Shown here piece by piece: positions 58,995-62,691 of a stretch of 62,691 nt of DNA. A program made the translations under genes and the position numbers. The notes beneath the pieces were generated by a model, which ran no database searches, had not been told where the DNA came from, and was given only the letters and a program-made list of their open reading frames with translations. Source of the DNA: Streptosporangiaceae bacterium (GTDB lineage: Bacteria; Actinomycetota; Actinomycetes; Streptosporangiales; Streptosporangiaceae); the NCBI GenBank assembly GCA_019239975.1, contig JAFAZE010000081.1:1-62691 (forward strand), read 5' to 3'. The first letter of the stretch is position 1. Each line of letters opens with the position of its first letter.

Positions 58995-60179
58995 TCACGC
59001 GGGAGCGCGCGAGCTGGCGGAAAGGATGCCGGCGATGTCGGACTCCGAGGGGACACGGGGGGTGTTCGCCAGCACCTCGTCGTCGAGGGCGTCGGCGGCG
59101 ATCTGCGCGAAGTCGGCGGTGGTCACGCCGAAGTCGCCGATCCGCTGGGTCAGGCCGACGGTCTCGCGCAGCGCCGCGATCGCCTCGATGGCGGCGGCCG
59201 CGTTGCGCTCGGTGCCCGCGCCGGTGTCGCCGGCGCCGAGCGCGAACGCCGCGCTGGCCAGCCGCCCGGCGCGGGACGGCAGGCTGAAGCGGAGCACGTC
59301 CGGCAGCACCATGGTGAGTGCGACGCCGTGCGCGATGTTCCAGCGGCCGCCGAGCGCGTGGGCGATCGCGTGACACAGCCCCAGGCCCGTGCCGGCCATC
59401 GCGAGGCCCGCCATGTGCGCGGCCAGCAGCATCTGTGACCGCGCCTCCAGGTCGCGGCCGTCCGCGCAGGCGCGCGGCAGGTGACCGGCGACCATCCGCA
59501 TGGCCTGCAGCGCGATCCCGTCCGACCACGGGTTCGGGCGGGCCGACAGATAGGACTCCAGCGCGTGCGTCAGCGCGTCCATGCCGGTGGCGGCGGTCAC
59601 CGCGGGCGGCAGGCCGACCGTCAGGGCGGGATCGAGGATGACGGCGGCGGGCAGCGAGCTCGCGTGGCCCACGTAGAACTTGCGGCGCGCCGCGGGGTCG
59701 GTCACCACGCCGAACGCGTTGGTCTCGGCGCCGGTGCCCGCGGTCGTCGGTATGGCCACGATCGGCAGCGCCGGCGCGGCGAAATCGCCGGAGTAGCCGA
59801 GGTCGCGCCCGCGCTGCGGGTTGACGGCGGCGAGCGCGATGCCCTTGGCGGCGTCGATGGGCGACCCGCCGCCGAGCGCGACCAGGGCGATACGCCCGCC
59901 GCGGCCGGCGGCGGCGGCGGCTGTGGCGCCGGCCGCCAGGTCGTCCGTCGTCGGGTTGGGGTGCACGCCGGGGAACACCGACGCCGGGATCCCGGCGGCG
60001 GCCAGGGCCGCGGTGACCGTGTCCGCGACGGGGGTGGCGGCGAGCCCGGCGTCGGTGACCACGAGGACGGCGTTCGCGCCGGTCTCGCGGATGACGGCGG
60101 GCAGCCGGGCAATGCTCCCGGCGCCGAAGTGCGCGGCCGGGCCACGCGGGATGTCGAAGGCGGCGAGGCCGGACAGCAT
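58995..60179 (-). CDS. Iron-containing alcohol dehydrogenase family
   Basis: This is a group III metal-dependent NAD(P) dehydrogenase of 394 residues. NAD-site GGGSPIDAAKGIALAAVNP (about 105-123) and IPTTAGTGAETNAFGV are present, as are the metal ligands in MDALTHALESYLS, LGLCHAIAHALGGRWNIAHG and related His residues. Substrate could be a short-chain alcohol, lactaldehyde or maleylacetate-type compound. It is the last gene of a leftward run starting with the ammonia-lyase, 72 bp after the beta-hydroxyacid dehydrogenase gene. Confidence 0.88.
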   Translation of the reverse strand: MLSGLAAFDIPRGPAAHFGAGSIARLPAVIRETGANAVLVVTDAGLAATPVADTVTAALAAAGIPASVFPGVHPNPTTDDLAAGATAAAAAGRGGRIALVALGGGSPIDAAKGIALAAVNPQRGRDLGYSGDFAAPALPIVAIPTTAGTGAETNAFGVVTDPAARRKFYVGHASSLPAAVILDPALTVGLPPAVTAATGMDALTHALESYLSARPNPWSDGIALQAMRMVAGHLPRACADGRDLEARSQMLLAAHMAGLAMAGTGLGLCHAIAHALGGRWNIAHGVALTMVLPDVLRFSLPSRAGRLASAAFALGAGDTGAGTERNAAAAIEAIAALRETVGLTQRIGDFGVTTADFAQIAADALDDEVLANTPRVPSESDIAGILSASSRAPA

Positions 60180-60194
60180 GGCGGCTCCTCGGAC

Positions 60195-60242
60195 GGAGAG
60201 GCGGAGAGGGGAGAGGGGAGAGGGGAGAGGGGAGAGGCGGAG
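60195..60242. repeat. GGGAGA tandem repeat
   Basis: GGAGA(GG) units repeat about six times between the dehydrogenase genes. On the minus strand this is a CT-rich run before the Fe-alcohol dehydrogenase start. Confidence 0.7.
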
Positions 60243-60251
60243 CGGCGGCGG

Positions 60252-61187
60252 TCAGTCCGGAGGGTAGGGCGAGTACGGCTCCGGCGCCCGGGCGGGCAGC
60301 CGCAACTCGGTTCCGGTGAGGTCCTCGAGCAGCCTGACCGGGAGCATCTCGCCGCCTTCGTCGCCGTACTGGGCGCGGGCGCGCCGGTAGACCTGCTCGA
60401 CGAGCGCGCTCATCTCGGCGGGAACGCCGGCGTTCCTGGCCAGGTCGACGGCGAGGCCGAGGTCCTTGCACGCGAGGGCGAGCGAGAACGAGCTGTCGTA
60501 GTCGCCGTCGTAGAGCACCGACAGCACGTCGCGCTCCAGGAAGTTGCTGGCGGCGGGCGACGCGAGCAGGCAGCGCCGCAGCGTCGCGAGGTCCACGCCG
60601 GCCTGCGTTCCGATCGTGAGCACCTCGGCGGTCGCCGTGAGCTGCGCGAACCAGAGCAGGTTGATCATCAGCTTGACCGTGTAGCCGGCGCCGTGGCCGC
60701 CCACGTGCAAGATCCGCTCCGCATCTCCCATCACCTCGAGCAGCGGCCGGGCGGCGGCGAACACATCCGCGTCGCCGCCCGCGAAGATCTGCAGCGTGCC
60801 GGCCTTCGCGCCGGCCGCCATGCCGCTGACCGGGGCGTCCAGAACCGCGATCCCGCGCGGCGCGGCGAGCACGCGGACCCGGTCGGCCACCGTGGGGACG
60901 CTGGTGGACATGTCGATCCACACCGCGCCGTCGGGCAGCCCGGCGAGCAGGCCGTCCGGGCCGAGCAGCACCATCTCGACGTGGGCGGGCGTGGGCAGCA
61001 TCGTGATCGCGACCTCCCGGCCCGCGCCGGCCGAGCGCGGCGACGCCGCCCACGCCGCGCCGGCCGCCTCCAGGTCCGCGGCCGCGTCCCTGCGCAGGTC
61101 GTGGACCACCAGGTCGTGACCGGCGGCCAGCACGTTGCGGCTCATGGGGCCGCCCATGTGCCCGAGCCCGATAAAGCCAACTTTCAT
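60252..61187 (-). CDS. 3-hydroxyisobutyrate dehydrogenase-family oxidoreductase
   Basis: This beta-hydroxyacid dehydrogenase has 311 residues. The N-terminal MKVGFIGLGHMGGPMSRNVLAAGH is the NAD(P) site. DAPVSGMAAGAKAGTL is the substrate motif, and the catalytic Lys lies in GHGAGYTVKLMINLL (about residue 170). The actual hydroxyacid is unknown. ATG 61187 has GGAG five bases upstream; a GTG two codons earlier is possible. It sits between the Fe-alcohol dehydrogenase and the enolase-superfamily gene in one transcription unit. Confidence 0.9.
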   Translation of the reverse strand: MKVGFIGLGHMGGPMSRNVLAAGHDLVVHDLRRDAAADLEAAGAAWAASPRSAGAGREVAITMLPTPAHVEMVLLGPDGLLAGLPDGAVWIDMSTSVPTVADRVRVLAAPRGIAVLDAPVSGMAAGAKAGTLQIFAGGDADVFAAARPLLEVMGDAERILHVGGHGAGYTVKLMINLLWFAQLTATAEVLTIGTQAGVDLATLRRCLLASPAASNFLERDVLSVLYDGDYDSSFSLALACKDLGLAVDLARNAGVPAEMSALVEQVYRRARAQYGDEGGEMLPVRLLEDLTGTELRLPARAPEPYSPYPPD

Positions 61188-61208
61188 GATCACTCCGTTA
61201 CATGGCGG

Positions 61209-62312
61209 TCAGCGGAGGGCCCACCGGGCCACGGCCTCCTCGTCGATCGCCGCTCCGAGGCCCGGGGTGGCGGGCACCGGAAGGTACCCGCCGGAGTCCA
61301 CGCGCACGGGGGCGTCAAGGAAGAAGTCGCGCCGCTCCTCGGTCCAGCCGGGCGGGTCCCAGGGGAACTCGACGTACGGGCCGCCGCCCACCCCCGCCAC
61401 CACGTGCAGGTTGGCCAGCAGGCCGAGCCCGTTGGTCCAGGTGTGCGGCGAGAACCACCGGTTCCCGAGCAGGGCGAGCTCGGCGATCGTCCGGGCGCGG
61501 AGCATGCCGACCGCGAGGACCGCGTCGGGCTGCACCACGTCGAGCGCGCCCGCGGCCATCGCGTCCAGCAGCTCGCGCGGCGTGCGCGCCATCTCGCCCC
61601 CCGCGACCCGCACCTGCCGCCGCAGCGACCGCATGCCGGCCAGGTCGCTACCGGGCAGCGGCTCCTCCAGCCAGAGCACGCCCAGGTCGGCCGCCTCGGC
61701 GGCGATTCGCCGCACGGCGGCCACGTCGAGCGCCGCCGAGTCGTCGCCGGGCATCCGCCACCACTGGTTGAGGTCCGCGATGATCTCGACGTCCTCCCCC
61801 ACCGCCTCGCGAGTCGCGCGCAGCGCCGCCAGGGAGGAGCCCACGTCCGTTCGGCATATCCGTATTTTCAGCGCACGAAAGCCGGCAGCCTTTGCCGCCA
61901 CCGCCGCCTCCGCCCTCTCCCCGGGGGATTTCGCCTCGCCGAACGAGGCGTACGCGGGCAGCCGGTCGCGGGCGCCGCCGAACAGCACCGACACGGGCTG
62001 CCCGGTCACCTTGCCGGCGATGTCCCACAGCGCCGCCTCCAGCGGCCAGTAGCGGCCCGCGTGAAAGCCGGCCGACTCGATCGTCCGGACGTGCCCGGCG
62101 ATCCGCAGCGGGTCGCCGCCGAGGAACAGGCCGGTGAACGCCTCGAAGCCGTTCATCGTGTCGCCCGATCCGTACCCGGTCACGCCGGCGTCGGTCTCCA
62201 CCCGGACCAGGGTCGCGTCGAAGTGACGGCGCGGCACCGGGTCCCAGGCCGCGCGGAACGGCGGGTCGAGCGGCAGCCGCATCCGGTCCAGCCGGATGGC
62301 GGTGATCTTCAT
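61209..62312 (-). CDS. Mandelate racemase/muconate lactonising enzyme family
   Basis: This enolase-superfamily enzyme has 367 residues. It carries metal ligands Asp (EIIADLNQWW), Glu (LWLEEPL) and Glu (RVAGGEMAR). The base Lys region reads ALKIRICR, and the Asp/His pair lies in VVQPDAV and WFSPHTWTNG. That set resembles the mandelate-racemase subgroup, often sugar-acid dehydratases. Substrate is not predictable. It starts 10 bp after the ammonia-lyase stop. Confidence 0.9.
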   Translation of the reverse strand: MKITAIRLDRMRLPLDPPFRAAWDPVPRRHFDATLVRVETDAGVTGYGSGDTMNGFEAFTGLFLGGDPLRIAGHVRTIESAGFHAGRYWPLEAALWDIAGKVTGQPVSVLFGGARDRLPAYASFGEAKSPGERAEAAVAAKAAGFRALKIRICRTDVGSSLAALRATREAVGEDVEIIADLNQWWRMPGDDSAALDVAAVRRIAAEAADLGVLWLEEPLPGSDLAGMRSLRRQVRVAGGEMARTPRELLDAMAAGALDVVQPDAVLAVGMLRARTIAELALLGNRWFSPHTWTNGLGLLANLHVVAGVGGGPYVEFPWDPPGWTEERRDFFLDAPVRVDSGGYLPVPATPGLGAAIDEEAVARWALR

Positions 62313-62322
62313 CGCGAGCCTC

Positions 62323-62691
62323 CTAGTCGTCCGCCCGGCTCAGGTCACCCCGGTTTATCAGCTCGACCAGGGGTTCCAGGTCGGCGGGCAAGGTGGCGTC
62401 GGCGTCGGTGAACGGGACCAGCTCGCGGGTCAGCCGGTAGGCGCGGGCGGTGCCGCGGCCCAGAGCAGTGCCCGTGCCGAAGTCCGGGCCCAGGCCCGGA
62501 CCGGCCGGGCCGTTCGGGGCGGCCAGTCCGCGCAGGTCAGCGGCCTGTGCGGCGACCACGAGCTCGATGGCGACGACCCGGGTGCAGAGCTGGATCATGT
62601 CGGCCAGCCGGCGCGCGGACAGCGGCGCCATGGTGGCCCGGTCCTCGATGCCCTCCCCCTTGACCGAGCTGGCCAGCTCGTAGGAGACCGG
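62323..62691 (-). CDS. Aromatic amino acid ammonia-lyase, C-terminal part
   Basis: Translated from the window edge, the minus strand reads [20 protein letters not shown], then [36 protein letters not shown]. This is the C-terminal helical region of the histidine/phenylalanine/tyrosine ammonia-lyase family (ending [13 protein letters not shown]). The 5' part with the MIO Ala-Ser-Gly lies outside the window. It could be hutH for the hut genes, or a lyase/aminomutase dedicated to the downstream MR-family and dehydrogenase genes, which its 10-bp spacing favours. Confidence 0.75.
   Translation of the reverse strand, partial: PVSYELASSVKGEGIEDRATMAPLSARRLADMIQLCTRVVAIELVVAAQAADLRGLAAPNGPAGPGLGPDFGTGTALGRGTARAYRLTRELVPFTDADATLPADLEPLVELINRGDLSRADD

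Noticed and set aside
59481..62411. 976-codon frame antisense to four enzyme genes
   Set aside because: It crosses four recognisable genes and their spacers with no motif; a shadow of high G+C.

Overview
The window is chromosomal DNA from a high-GC actinobacterium. The evidence is GTG and TTG starts, about 70 % G+C coding DNA, a CIRCE-controlled groES-groEL with a His-rich GroEL tail, the GlgE/TreS/maltokinase route, a DUF3017-icd-mdh block, a SigE-family ECF sigma factor, and FHA and eukaryotic-type Ser/Thr kinases. The genus cannot be fixed from sequence alone; a Streptosporangiales-like filamentous actinobacterium is a reasonable guess.

Left part (1-24 kb): guaB (cut by the window edge), groEL-groES, kynU, guaA, a CorC/CNNM membrane protein, the galT-galE-galK operon, an M20 amidohydrolase, then a leftward citrate-synthase remnant-DUF3017-icd-mdh run. 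After these come a lipoprotein, a secreted protein with a HEVAE motif, an FHA/HTH protein overlapping tail-to-tail with a membrane Ser/Thr kinase, a small unknown protein and an enoyl-CoA hydratase.

Middle (24-40 kb): glgP runs leftward from glgE-treS-mak-glgB. This is the alpha-glucan/trehalose circuit: TreS makes maltose, maltokinase makes maltose-1-phosphate, GlgE polymerises, GlgB branches and GlgP degrades. Single genes follow: nitroreductase, phosphoesterase, a NYN/PIN-like protein, sppA, a flavin reductase-like protein, and a MarR regulator with a perfect 16-bp inverted operator and an SRPBCC gene stub.

Right part (40-62.7 kb): the histidine-degradation genes hutI (+) and hutU-hutF (-) are split by an island of about 11 kb. 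The island carries a VapBC-like toxin-antitoxin pair and a five-gene overlapping operon: an HTH/degenerate N6-methyltransferase/half-TRD fusion, hsdM, hsdS, hsdR and a Ser/Thr kinase with TPR repeats. A decayed copy of the hutF 3' end on the left and the intact hutF on the right flank it as direct repeats, which records how it was inserted. Beyond the hut genes lie an ECF sigma factor with a putative membrane partner and a leftward catabolic-looking run (ammonia-lyase, mandelate-racemase-like enzyme, beta-hydroxyacid dehydrogenase, Fe-alcohol dehydrogenase) that leaves the window.

The most interesting observations are the composite restriction-modification/kinase island, its possible controller protein and 13-bp inverted-repeat operator, the hutF scar, a family of intergenic palindromes, and several places where the last codons and stop codon of a gene have been tandemly duplicated.
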